From: Cellulomonas carbonis
GTDB lineage: Bacteria > Actinomycetota > Actinomycetes > Actinomycetales > Cellulomonadaceae
Direction: 5' to 3'
Assembly: GCF_014636275.1 (NCBI RefSeq)
Contig: NZ_BMEB01000011.1
Span: 1-35,983, forward strand
DNA: 35,983 nt
Positions 15,528 through 23,573 of the stretch are shown piece after piece. The notes beneath the pieces are model-generated. The model made no database searches. It was not told where the DNA came from and worked only from the letters and a program-made list of their open reading frames with translations. A program made the position numbers and the translations under genes. How positions within the stretch are numbered: position 1 is the stretch's first letter; each line of letters starts with the position of its first letter.

Positions 15528-17065
15528 GACCGCTCCCCCCGACGGCGGGCCCACGCACGGAACGTCGTCGTCGGCAGCGGCGGGGCGTCGCGGCCGAGCG
15601 TCCAGCGCGAGCCCGGGAACGGCAGGTGACGCAGGCGCCGCCCGCGCAGCACCCGCCCCGCGAGCCCGACGAGCGACGACACCGCACCGAGCCGCCGGCC
15701 CGAGGACAGCACCAGCGCAGCGACGCGCATCGCCAGGCCGGTGGCCGTCGGACGACCGACCGCGCGCCCGTCCCCGTCGACCGGGTGGAGCGCGCGTTCG
15801 CGCAGGTGGACGAGTGCGGTCGGGATGTCGATCCTCACCGGACACGCGTCGTAGCACGCACCGCACAGCGTGCTCGCGAACGGCAGCGTCGCGGCCGGGT
15901 CGTGCGGGTCCGGCGCCGTGCCCGGGGAGTCCGGCGAGCCCGGCGAGCCCACGCCGAGCAGCTGGGGCGTGAGGATCGCGCCGATCGGCCCCGGGTACAC
16001 CGAGCCGTACGCGTGGCCGCCCGTGCGCTCGTACACGGGGCACACGTTGAGGCACGCCGAGCAGCGGATGCAGTGCAGCGCCTGCCGGCCCACGTCGTCC
16101 GCGAGCGCTCGCGTGCGCCCGTTGTCGAGCAGCACGAGGTGGAACTCCTGCGGCCCGTCGCCCGGCGTCACGCCCGACCACATGGTCGTGTACGGGTTCA
16201 TCCGCTCGCCCGTCGAGGACCGCGGCAGGAGCTGGAGGAAGACCTCGAGGTCGGTGAAGCTCGGCAGCACCTTCTCGATCCCCATGACCGTGATGAGCAC
16301 GCGCGGCAGCGTGAGGCACATGCGGCCGTTGCCCTCGGACTCGACGACCGCGACGGTGCCGGTCTCGGCGACGGCGAGGTTGGCGCCGCTGACGGCGACG
16401 TCGGCGCGCAGGAACAGCTCGCGCAGGTGGGCGCGCGCCGCCATCGCGAGAGCGCGCGGGTCGTTCGTGAGGTCCGGCGGCGCGTCGGCCATGCGGCTCG
16501 CGAAGACCTCGCGGATCTCGTCGCGGTTGCGGTGGATCGCGGGCACGAGGATGTGCGACGGCCGGTCGCCCGCGAGCTGCACGATGAGCTCGGCGAGGTC
16601 CGTCTCGTGCGCCGTGACGCCGTGCGCCTCGAGGTGCTCGTTGAGGCCGATCTCCTGGGTCGCCATCGACTTGACCTTGACGACCTCGGTCGCCCCCGCT
16701 GCCCGCACGAGGTCGGTCACGACGCGGTTCGCCTCGGCCGCGTCGCGCGCCCAGTGGACCGTGCCGCCGCGTGCGGTGACGGACGCCTCGAGCTGCTCGA
16801 GCAGCTCGGGCAGGCGCGCCATGACGTCGGCCTTGGTCGCGGCGCCCGCGTCGCGCAGCGCCTCCCAGTCGGGCAGCTCGGCCGTCACGGCGAGCCGCTT
16901 GTCGCGGATCGTGCGGGTCGCGCGGCGCAGGTTCGTGCGCAGCTGCGCGTCCTGGAGCGTGCCGTGCGCGGCCTCGGCGAACGTCGGTCCCCAGCGCAGC
17001 GGGTCCTCCGGCTCGCGTTCGGGCTTGGGCCGGACCGTCGGCATCCCGAGGTGCGTCGTCGTCAT
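15524..17065 (-). CDS. lutB: LutB-type lactate utilisation iron-sulphur protein
   Basis: Iron-sulphur subunit of the LutABC complex, 513 residues. The N-terminal two thirds form a LUD domain (KVKSMATQEIGLNEHLEAHG, AVAETGTVAVVESEGNGRMC). Two ferredoxin-type 4Fe-4S motifs follow: CIRCSACLNVCPVY and CGACYDACPV, the second having three of the four usual positions before the proline. The C-terminus is the DUF3390-like helical tail. Its ATG at 17065 overlaps the lutA stop (ATGA) and its stop overlaps the lutC start, so the three genes form a tightly coupled unit. A Gly/Ser/Pro spacer (GSPGSPDSPGTAPDP) between the two clusters is longer than I would expect. Confidence 0.9.
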   Translation of the reverse strand: MTTTHLGMPTVRPKPEREPEDPLRWGPTFAEAAHGTLQDAQLRTNLRRATRTIRDKRLAVTAELPDWEALRDAGAATKADVMARLPELLEQLEASVTARGGTVHWARDAAEANRVVTDLVRAAGATEVVKVKSMATQEIGLNEHLEAHGVTAHETDLAELIVQLAGDRPSHILVPAIHRNRDEIREVFASRMADAPPDLTNDPRALAMAARAHLRELFLRADVAVSGANLAVAETGTVAVVESEGNGRMCLTLPRVLITVMGIEKVLPSFTDLEVFLQLLPRSSTGERMNPYTTMWSGVTPGDGPQEFHLVLLDNGRTRALADDVGRQALHCIRCSACLNVCPVYERTGGHAYGSVYPGPIGAILTPQLLGVGSPGSPDSPGTAPDPHDPAATLPFASTLCGACYDACPVRIDIPTALVHLRERALHPVDGDGRAVGRPTATGLAMRVAALVLSSGRRLGAVSSLVGLAGRVLRGRRLRHLPFPGSRWTLGRDAPPLPTTTFRAWARRRGERS

Positions 17066-17916
17066 CGCGGGCCCCCGGTCCGCGCGGCCGACCGCCCACC
17101 CGGCCGCCCCGGCCGCCCCGTCCCGGCGCGCCCGCGTCGTCCCGGTGCCGACCCCGGCGGCCGCCACGGGTCGTCGCGCGTGCTGGCGAGGATCTCCGCG
17201 AGGTGGGCGGCGCGCACGGGCGCCCCGCGCCGCGACAGCGCGCCGTCGATGTTCATCAGGCACGACCAGTCGCCCGCCGTCACGACGTCGGCCCCCGTGG
17301 CCACGACGCAGTCGGCCTTGTCGGCGACCATCGCGGTCGACGTGTCGGCGTTCTTCAGCGCGAACGTCCCGCCGAAGCCGCAGCACTGGTCGGCGTCCGG
17401 CAGGTCGACGAGCTCGAGACCGGCGACCGCCCGGAGGAGCCGTTCGGGACGGTCCCCCACGCGCAGCATCCGCAGCGCGTGGCACGTCGGGTGGTAGGTC
17501 ACCGTGTGCGGGAACCACGCGCCGACGTCGGTCACGCCGAGGACGTCGACCAGCAGCTCGGACAGCTCGTAGGTCCGCTCGGCGACGGCTGTGGCCGCGC
17601 GCGCGAGCCCCTCGTCGCCGACCTGCCGCGCGACGCGTGCCTGCTGGTGCCGCGTCGAGCCGACGCACGAGCCCGACGGTGCGACCACGGCGTCCCACTC
17701 GCCCTCGACGACGGGCCAGAACGTCCGCACGTGGTTGCGCACGACCGGTGCGGCCTCGCGCGGGTAGCCGGAGTTGACGTGCACCTGGCCGCAGCACGCC
17801 TGCCCCCGCGGCACGACGACGTCGTGGCCGAGCCGCTCGAGCAGGCGGACCGTCGCGACGGCAGCCTGCGGGAAGAGGCCGTCGACCAGGCACGTGGCGA
17901 ACACGGCGATGCGCAC
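17062..17916 (-). CDS. lutA: LutA-type lactate utilisation protein (two CCG domains)
   Basis: Subunit with two cysteine-rich CCG domains, 284 residues, as in GlcF/HdrB-like proteins. The motifs are ACCGQVHVNSGY in the first domain and YHPTCHALR followed by QCCGFGGTFALKN in the second; these cysteines hold iron-sulphur or electron-transfer centres. The start is GTG 17916 with GAGGGGG upstream, which lies just at the stop of the pdxH-like gene only 10 bases away, pointing to coupling with that gene. The last 35 residues are Arg/Gly/Pro-rich and likely disordered. No lactate permease or LldR-type regulator is seen in the window. Confidence 0.9.
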   Translation of the reverse strand: MRIAVFATCLVDGLFPQAAVATVRLLERLGHDVVVPRGQACCGQVHVNSGYPREAAPVVRNHVRTFWPVVEGEWDAVVAPSGSCVGSTRHQQARVARQVGDEGLARAATAVAERTYELSELLVDVLGVTDVGAWFPHTVTYHPTCHALRMLRVGDRPERLLRAVAGLELVDLPDADQCCGFGGTFALKNADTSTAMVADKADCVVATGADVVTAGDWSCLMNIDGALSRRGAPVRAAHLAEILASTRDDPWRPPGSAPGRRGRAGTGRPGRPGGRSAARTGGPR

Positions 17917-17926
17917 GGGGACCCCC

Positions 17927-18550
17927 TCAGGGCTGGAGCCGCTGCGCGACCCACCCGTCGGCGGTCGCCTCGTACACCAGGCGCCGGTGCAGCCGGTCGC
18001 GGCGCCCGTGCCACAGCTCGACGCGGTCGGGCGTGATCGCGTACCCCGTCCAGTCCTCGGGCCGTGCGATGTCGCCGTCGGTCGCGACGAGGCGGTCGAG
18101 GCGGTCGCGCAGCTCCTGCTCGTCCGTGAGCGGCTCGCCCTGCCGCGAGACGACCGCGGCCGCCTGCGCCTCGCGCGTGCGCCGGGTGAAGAGCGCGTCG
18201 GCGTCGTCGTCGGTCAGGCGGGTGACCGGACCCGCGAGGGTCACCTGCTGGAGCGTCTCGCGCCAGTAGAAGGTCAGGCTCGCGTAGGGGACGGCCGCGA
18301 GGTCGCGCGCCTTGCGGCTGCGCGTGTGCGTCCCGACGACGACGCGCCCGCTGTGGACGTCACGGACGAACACCGTGCGCGAGGAGACCCGCACGCCGTC
18401 GGTGGTCGCGAACGTCGCTGCGCGGGGCTCGCGGACGCCGGCCGCCTCCGCTGCCTCGAGCCACCGGAGCACCAGGGCCATCGGGTCCGCGGGCGGGGAC
18501 AGCATCTCCGGCAGGTCGAGCGTCTCGTCCCCGGTGAGCGAGTCGGTCAT
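17927..18550 (-). CDS. pdxH: Pyridoxamine 5'-phosphate oxidase family protein, probable PdxH
   Basis: FMN enzyme expected to oxidise pyridoxamine- or pyridoxine-5'-phosphate to pyridoxal phosphate. It has 207 residues, the usual length. The family pattern is clear: RAATFATTDG and SSRTVFVRDV near residues 40-65, SRKARDLA and ASLTFYWRETLQQVTLAG in the FMN-binding region, then SRQGEPL, and the PdxH C-terminus with ELWHGRRDRLHRR and the last residues WVAQRLQP. The Arg/His-rich C-terminal motif is the substrate-binding end of PdxH. It is the first gene of the run pdxH-lutA-lutB-lutC with only 10 bases to lutA. A PhzG-like paralogue with another substrate is the main alternative. Confidence 0.82.
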   Translation of the reverse strand: MTDSLTGDETLDLPEMLSPPADPMALVLRWLEAAEAAGVREPRAATFATTDGVRVSSRTVFVRDVHSGRVVVGTHTRSRKARDLAAVPYASLTFYWRETLQQVTLAGPVTRLTDDDADALFTRRTREAQAAAVVSRQGEPLTDEQELRDRLDRLVATDGDIARPEDWTGYAITPDRVELWHGRRDRLHRRLVYEATADGWVAQRLQP

Positions 18551-18574
18551 CGTGCCCCCATCGCGGTGCGCGGT

Positions 18575-18603
18575 CCCGCCGGCCGACGTCGCCGGCCGGC
18601 GGG
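18575..18603 (-). terminator. Hairpin terminator after the MMPL gene
   Basis: A perfect 11-bp stem, cccgccggccg / cggccggcggg, with a 7-base loop starts 8 bases after the MMPL stop at 18611. It lacks a clear U-tract. It separates the MMPL gene from the pdxH-lut run on the same strand. Confidence 0.55.
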
Positions 18604-18610
18604 TCCGAAC

Positions 18611-21228
18611 CTACCGGTCGCGTGCGGGGGCCGCCCCGGAGGGGACCGGTGCGGCCCCGCCGTCCGCGGCTGCGTCGTCGGCGGGGTGCTCGACGTGCGG
18701 GTGCCGCCGCTCGAGCGCCGAGCCCTCGACGTCGACGTCGGGCAGCAGCCGGTCGAGCCACCGCGGGAGCCACCACGCTCGGTCGCCCGCGAGGTGCATC
18801 AGCGCGGGCACGAGCAGCATGCGCACGACGAACGCGTCGACGAGCACGCCGAACGCGAGCGAGAACCCGATCGGCCGGATCATCGCGCTCTCGGCGAAGA
18901 CGAAGCCGCCGAACACCGAGATCATGATGATCGCCGCGGCGGTCACGACCGCGCGGCCCGCCCGGACGCCCTGCACGACGGCGAGCCGTGCGGGAGCACC
19001 GTGCGCGTAGGCCTCCCGCATGCCCGAGCCGAGGAAGAGCATGTAGTCCATCGCGAGCCCGAACAGGATGCCGACGAGGATCGTGGGCAGGAAGTTGAGC
19101 ACCGGGCCCGGGTTGTCGACGCCGAAGACGGCGCCGAGCCAGCCCCACTGGTAGATCGCGACGACGCCGCCCAGGGCCGCGAAGTACGACAGCACGAAGC
19201 CGAGCGTCGCGATCACCGGTACGAACAGCGACCGGAACACCACGACGAGGATCACGATCGACAGCCCGACGACCACGGCGAGGTACGCGGGGAGCGCGTT
19301 CGCGAGCTTGTCAGAGATGTCGATGTTGCCGCTCGCCGCGCCCGCGACGGCGATCGGCACGTCGCCGTCGAGCGGCGACAGCGCGCGCAGGCCGTTGACG
19401 AGCTCCTCGGTGGACTCGCTCGTGGGGCCGTCGGCGGGGATCACCTGGAACGCCGCGACCGTGCCGTCCTCGGAGGTCCCGACGGGCGCGACCGCCACGA
19501 CGTCGTCCTGCGCCGCGATCCGCTCGGCGATGCGCACCTGCTCCGCGAGCAGGTCGTCGTCGGCCGGGGCCTCGGGCAGGTCGGCGACGACGAGGAGCGT
19601 GCCGTTGCGGCCCTCGCCGAACTTCTCGGCCGTCGTCGCGTACGCCTGGTACTGCGAGGACTCGGCGGGCTCCGACAGGCCCGTGGGCAGGCCGAGCCGC
19701 AGCGACGCCGCGGGGGCCGCGACGACGAGCAGCGCCGCGACGCCCGCGAGCACGCGCAGCACCGCCGAGCGCGTCGACATCGGCCGGACCGCCGGGACGA
19801 CGGGCGGTGCGACGTCGTGCCGCTCGAGGTGCGCGCGCTCACCGCGCCGCAGGACGCGCAGGCCGAGCAGCGACAGGAGCGCGGGCGTGAGGGTCACGGC
19901 CACGAGGACGGCGATCGCGACGCACGCCGCGCCGACCGTGCCCATGAGGCCGAGGAACGGGATGCCCGTGACGTTGAGCGCGAGCAGCGCGATGAGCACC
20001 GTCGCGCCGGCGAACACGACCGCGTTGCCCGACGTGCCGTTCGCGAGCCCGACGGACTCGTCGACGTCGTACCCCTGGACGAGCTGGCGGCGGTGGCGGT
20101 TGACGATGAACAGCGAGTAGTCGATGCCGACCGCGAGCCCGAGCATGAGACCCAGGACCGGCGTGACCGACACCATCTCGACGACGCCGGAGAACGCGAG
20201 CGCCCCGAGCGCGCCGATCGCGACCCCGACGAGAGCGGTGACGATCGGCAGCCCCGCGGTGGCGAGCGTGCCGAGCATGACGACGAGGACGACGCCCGCG
20301 ACGACGAGGCCGACGACCTCGCCCGGGCCGACGATCTCGGGCACGCCGAGCACGAGCTCGGTCGAGACGTCCGCGACGACGCCCTCGGCGGGCTCGGTGC
20401 CGAACGCCTCGACGACCGCCTCCTTGGTCTCGTCGGCGACCTCGAACTGGGTCTCGGTGAAGACGACGGTCACGAGCGCGGCGCTGCCGTCCTCGGAGAC
20501 CATGCGGATCTCGCGCGCGAGGTCGAGCAGGCGTGCGCCGAGCTCGAGCTGCTCGGCCTGCTGCTCGAGCTGCGCGACGCCCTCGCCGAGCTGCGTCCGC
20601 TGCGCGTCGAGCTGCGCCTGCTGCTCGGCGAGCTGCGCGAGCCCGGCGTCGACCTGAGCCTGCTGCGCGTCGAGGTCCGGGCCGACGACGGCGAGCGCCC
20701 CGGCCGCCTTGGCCTGCGCGCGGGCCGCGTCGAGCTGCTCCTGACCCGCCTCGAGCTGGGCCCGGGCGGCGTCGAGCTGGGCCTGGCCCGCGTCGAGCTG
20801 GGCCCGGCCGTCGTCGAGCTGCGCGCGCCCCTGCTCGAGCTGCGTCCGCCCGCCGTCGACGGCGGCCTGCTGCTCGGCGCGGTCGGCCTCGGTCGCGAAC
20901 GGGTCGACGACCTGCTCGACGCCCTCGACGTCCTCCGCCGCGGCGATCCGGTCCCGCACCGCCGCCTGCTGCTCGGCGGTGAACGCCGACCCGTCCTCGG
21001 TGCGCAGCACGACCGTCCCCGTGCCGCCCGACGCCTCGGGGAACTCCTCGGCGAGACGGTCGGTCCGTCGGCGGTCGGCGTCCCCGGGATCGTCACGTTG
21101 GCGGCGAGCGTGCCGCCCCCGACGGCGTAGCCGACGCCCGCGAGCGCGAGCACGGCCACCCAGACGAGGACGACGGTGCGGGGTCGTCGCGCGGCGAGCC
21201 GACCGAGTCGGTAGAGCACTTCAGCCAT
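18611..21228 (-). pseudogene. MMPL/RND-family exporter gene with a single-base frameshift near its 5' end
   Basis: Membrane exporter of the MMPL branch of the RND superfamily. The start at 21228 (GGGAAGG upstream) encodes a typical first helix (MAEVLYRLGRLAARRPRTVV...) to TIPGTPTADG. The frame then runs out of register near 21060-21067. The rest of the protein (DRLAEEFPEASGGTG, then VVLRTEDGSAF and onwards to 18611) continues in the frame one base away. Restoring one base, for example GGG for GG, gives an unbroken chain of about 872 residues with two sets of transmembrane helices and two MMPL domains. The first extracytoplasmic domain holds a heptad-repeat coiled coil (QLDAGQAQLDAARAQLE). If real, the frameshift inactivates the pump. 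Sequencing error is possible. Downstream of tetR, probably repressed by it. Confidence 0.8.
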
Positions 21229-21360
21229 GAGGGCCTTCCCAGGACGTGAGGAGAGGAGCGGGTGGGGGCTGCGGGTCCCGTCGCGGGGCCGCGGCCGTGG
21301 TCGCGTGGAGGTCGGCGGGTGCCGACCGGGTCAGGCCCTGTCGGGGCCCGGTGGAGCGGG

Positions 21361-22053
21361 TCAGGGTGCGGGCGGTCCCGCCCGGTAGCCGGTGCGGACG
21401 GTGTCGAGCAGGCGCTCGAGGAGGTCGGCCCACGTGCGGCGCGAGGCGTCGTCGTCGGCCGCCGCGGTGGCGGCCCACCAGTGGCGGTGCAGGACGACGA
21501 GGCCGCTCATGAGCGAGCCGACGAGCAGGTGGACGTCGAGGGCGTCGGCGTCGGGGTGGCGTGCCGCCAGCGCGGCCGTCATCCGCTCCCCCAGGTCGCT
21601 GAAGCCGCGCAGCAGGAGGCCCGCACGGACGGGCGACTCGTCCTCGACGGGCCCGAGGGCCCGCGTGAGCCACGCCATGGGCGTGACGAGGTCGGTCGCG
21701 CGGAGCACGGCGGCGAGGTCGTCGAACATCGACGCCGCGTCGCCCGTGGGGGCGCTCGTCATGCCGGCGACGAGGGCGTCGAGCACGGGGTCGAGCACGT
21801 CGGCGCTCACGGCGGCGACGACCTCGTCGAGCGACGCGAAGTGGTTGAAGACCGTGCGGCGCGCGACGTCGGCGCGCTCGGCGAGCTGGTCGACCGTGAA
21901 CCGGACGCCGTCGGCCTCCTCCATGAGCGCGGCCGCGGCGGCGACGATCGCGCGGCGGTGGCGGTCCTTGAGCGCGGCGCGGCGGTCGGTCGCCTGCCTC
22001 TCGGTCGGCCCCGCGGAGCCCACCGGGCGGACGACGGGCACGGTGGAGGACAT
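21361..22053 (-). CDS. TetR-family transcriptional regulator
   Basis: Repressor of 230 residues from ATG 22053. The N-terminal helix-turn-helix is clear (IVAAAAALMEEADGVRFTVD followed by QLAERADVARRTVFNHF). The C-terminal half is a helical ligand-binding domain without a family signature I recognise. It is 132 bases upstream of the MMPL exporter gene on the same strand, the classical arrangement for a drug-responsive TetR. A perfect inverted repeat 17 bases upstream of the start is its likely operator, so autoregulation is expected. An alternative ATG at 22074 would start inside that operator; no ribosome binding site is obvious for either, so a leaderless transcript is possible. Confidence 0.88.
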   Translation of the reverse strand: MSSTVPVVRPVGSAGPTERQATDRRAALKDRHRRAIVAAAAALMEEADGVRFTVDQLAERADVARRTVFNHFASLDEVVAAVSADVLDPVLDALVAGMTSAPTGDAASMFDDLAAVLRATDLVTPMAWLTRALGPVEDESPVRAGLLLRGFSDLGERMTAALAARHPDADALDVHLLVGSLMSGLVVLHRHWWAATAAADDDASRRTWADLLERLLDTVRTGYRAGPPAP

Positions 22054-22069
22054 GGGATGACACACTAGG

Positions 22070-22090
22070 TGCACCGATGCACTCGGTGCA
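22070..22090. promoter_or_regulatory. TetR operator, perfect 8-5-8 inverted repeat
   Basis: tgcaccga (22070-22077) and tcggtgca (22083-22090) are perfect inverted arms around the spacer tgcac. The site lies immediately upstream of the TetR gene and 28 bases downstream of the end of the YibE/F gene, the position and geometry expected of a TetR dimer site. Confidence 0.7.
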
Positions 22091-22117
22091 ACAACAGCCC
22101 TGCCCGGCCGGGCTCCG

Positions 22118-23437
22118 CTAGCCCGCTGCGTGGCCCGGCCCGGGCCCGTGCACGTGGCCGTGGCTGTGGCCGTGCACGTGCCCGGCGGGCACCGCGTGGC
22201 GCGCGGGCGGTGGGCCGGCCGTCACGACGAGCGCGGCGATGAGCGTCGTCAGCGGGATCGCCAGGACGAGGCCGATCGAGCCGACCGCGGTGCGCGCGAT
22301 CTCCTCGGCGAACTCGCCCGACCCGAGCGTCTGCACGAGGGGCAGCCGGTAGACCATGAGCAGCAGCAGGACCGGCAGCGCGGCCCCCGTGTACGCGAAC
22401 GCGATCGTGTAGACCGTCGAGGCGATGTGGTCGCGGCCGATGCGCATGCCGCCCCGGAACAGCGAGCGCCACGACGCGTCCGGGTCGGCCGCGCGCAGCT
22501 CCCACACCGCGGACGCCTGCGTGATGGTCACGTCGTTGAGCACGCCCAGCCCGGCGAGGATCGTGCCCGCGAGGAACACGCCCCGCAGCGCGTCGCCGTC
22601 GAGCTGACCGGTGAGCATCGCGAGGCGGTACGTCTCCTCGGTCGAGATCCCGTTGAGCCGGGCGGCCGTCGCCGCGGCGACGCCCAGCGCGGCGGTGACG
22701 CCGAGCCCCGCGAGCGTCCCGAGCAGCGCGGTCGACGTGCGGTGCGAGAACCCGTGCGCGAGGTAGAGGACGACGAACATGATCGCGGCGGACCCGACGA
22801 GCCCCACCGCCACGGAGTCCTCCCCCCGGAGCAGGGCGGGCAGCACGAAGACCGCGATGACCGCGAACGCGAACGCGAGCCCCACGAGCGCGCGGACCCC
22901 GCGCATCCCCGCGACGGCCACGACGACGACGGCGTACAGCGCCGCGAGCGCGCCGAGCGGCACCGTGCGCTCGAAGTCCTGCCACGCCCACACCTCGGGC
23001 TCCGACGCGGTCTCGAGGTAGCGGGCCAGGACGACGCGCGTGCCCGGCGTCGCGTCGTCCGGGTGGACGGTGCTGGGCGCCCACACCTCGACCGACCCCG
23101 TGGGCTCGGCCGACGTGGGGACCTCCGCCTCGACCAGGGTGCACGGGACGGAGTCCGGGATCGACCCGTCCGGCAGCCGGTCCTCGTTCTCCCCGCCGCA
23201 CCGGCTCACGGTGCTCGACACGATGGTCCCGGTGACGTACTCGACGTCGACCGCGACGACGCCCGTCCGGGGCGCCTCACCCGAGGGCCACAGCAGCGCG
23301 ACGCCGACGGCGGTCAGTGCGGCCAGGGTGCCGAGCAGCACGACGAGCAGGCGGCCGACGCCAGGCCTGCGCGACGCGGCCGTGGATGGGGCCGTCACGG
23401 GTGGGGTGGTCACGGGGGTCCTCACGGCAGGCGTCAC
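22118..23437 (-). CDS. YibE/F-family membrane protein with His-rich C-terminus
   Basis: Integral membrane protein of 439 residues. One hydrophobic helix follows a Pro/Thr-rich N-terminus (about residues 28-48). An extracytoplasmic domain of about 100 residues contains two cysteines (SRCGG and SVPCTLVEAEV). About seven further helices carry the YibE/F signature (GVLNDVTITQASAVWEL, GRDHIASTVYTIAFAYTGAA). The C-terminus ends in a short histidine-rich tail (HVHGHSHGHVHGPGPGH), which suggests metal binding. The start is GTG 23437, with further in-frame GTG codons just downstream. The family has no firmly established function. It is divergent from a DMT exporter that also ends in a His-rich tail, so the pair may share a metal-related role. 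Confidence 0.8.
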   Translation of the reverse strand: MTPAVRTPVTTPPVTAPSTAASRRPGVGRLLVVLLGTLAALTAVGVALLWPSGEAPRTGVVAVDVEYVTGTIVSSTVSRCGGENEDRLPDGSIPDSVPCTLVEAEVPTSAEPTGSVEVWAPSTVHPDDATPGTRVVLARYLETASEPEVWAWQDFERTVPLGALAALYAVVVVAVAGMRGVRALVGLAFAFAVIAVFVLPALLRGEDSVAVGLVGSAAIMFVVLYLAHGFSHRTSTALLGTLAGLGVTAALGVAAATAARLNGISTEETYRLAMLTGQLDGDALRGVFLAGTILAGLGVLNDVTITQASAVWELRAADPDASWRSLFRGGMRIGRDHIASTVYTIAFAYTGAALPVLLLLMVYRLPLVQTLGSGEFAEEIARTAVGSIGLVLAIPLTTLIAALVVTAGPPPARHAVPAGHVHGHSHGHVHGPGPGHAAG

Positions 23438-23462
23438 ACGGCGGGCAGGCAGAAGCGTGGCA

Positions 23463-23516
23463 CGGCGACGGCGACGGCGACGGCGACGGCGGCGGCGTCC
23501 GTACGATCTCCCGGTG
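23463..23516 (+). promoter_or_regulatory. Hexamer repeat and -10-like element before the DMT exporter gene
   Basis: Four copies of cggcga (23463-23486) run into cggcggcgg. They are followed by TACGAT at 23502-23507, a good actinobacterial -10, and GTG at 23514 seven bases later. The hexamer tract falls where the -35 and spacer would be, so loss or gain of a copy would move those elements. No -35 consensus is visible. Confidence 0.4.
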
Positions 23517-23573
23517 AGTGCCGCGTCCCGCCCCGCCTCCCGCCCCGTCGTCGTCGGGCGTGGCCGTGCGTAG
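23514..23573 (+). CDS. Possible 19-codon leaderless leader peptide overlapping the DMT exporter start
   Basis: GTG at 23514 lies exactly where transcription should start from the -10 at 23502-23507. It opens a 19-codon frame (VSAASRPASRPVVVGRGRA) ending at TAG 23571-23573. That stop overlaps the candidate GTG starts of the exporter (23560 and 23566), so a leader peptide coupled to the exporter is possible. It could equally be chance, or the true exporter N-terminus separated by a frameshift. Confidence 0.25.
   Translation: MSAASRPASRPVVVGRGRA

Noticed and set aside
17774..21130. A 1118-codon plus-strand open frame opposite the MMPL and pdxH genes
   Set aside because: The translation is low-complexity Arg/Asp/Glu/His text mirroring real genes on the other strand.
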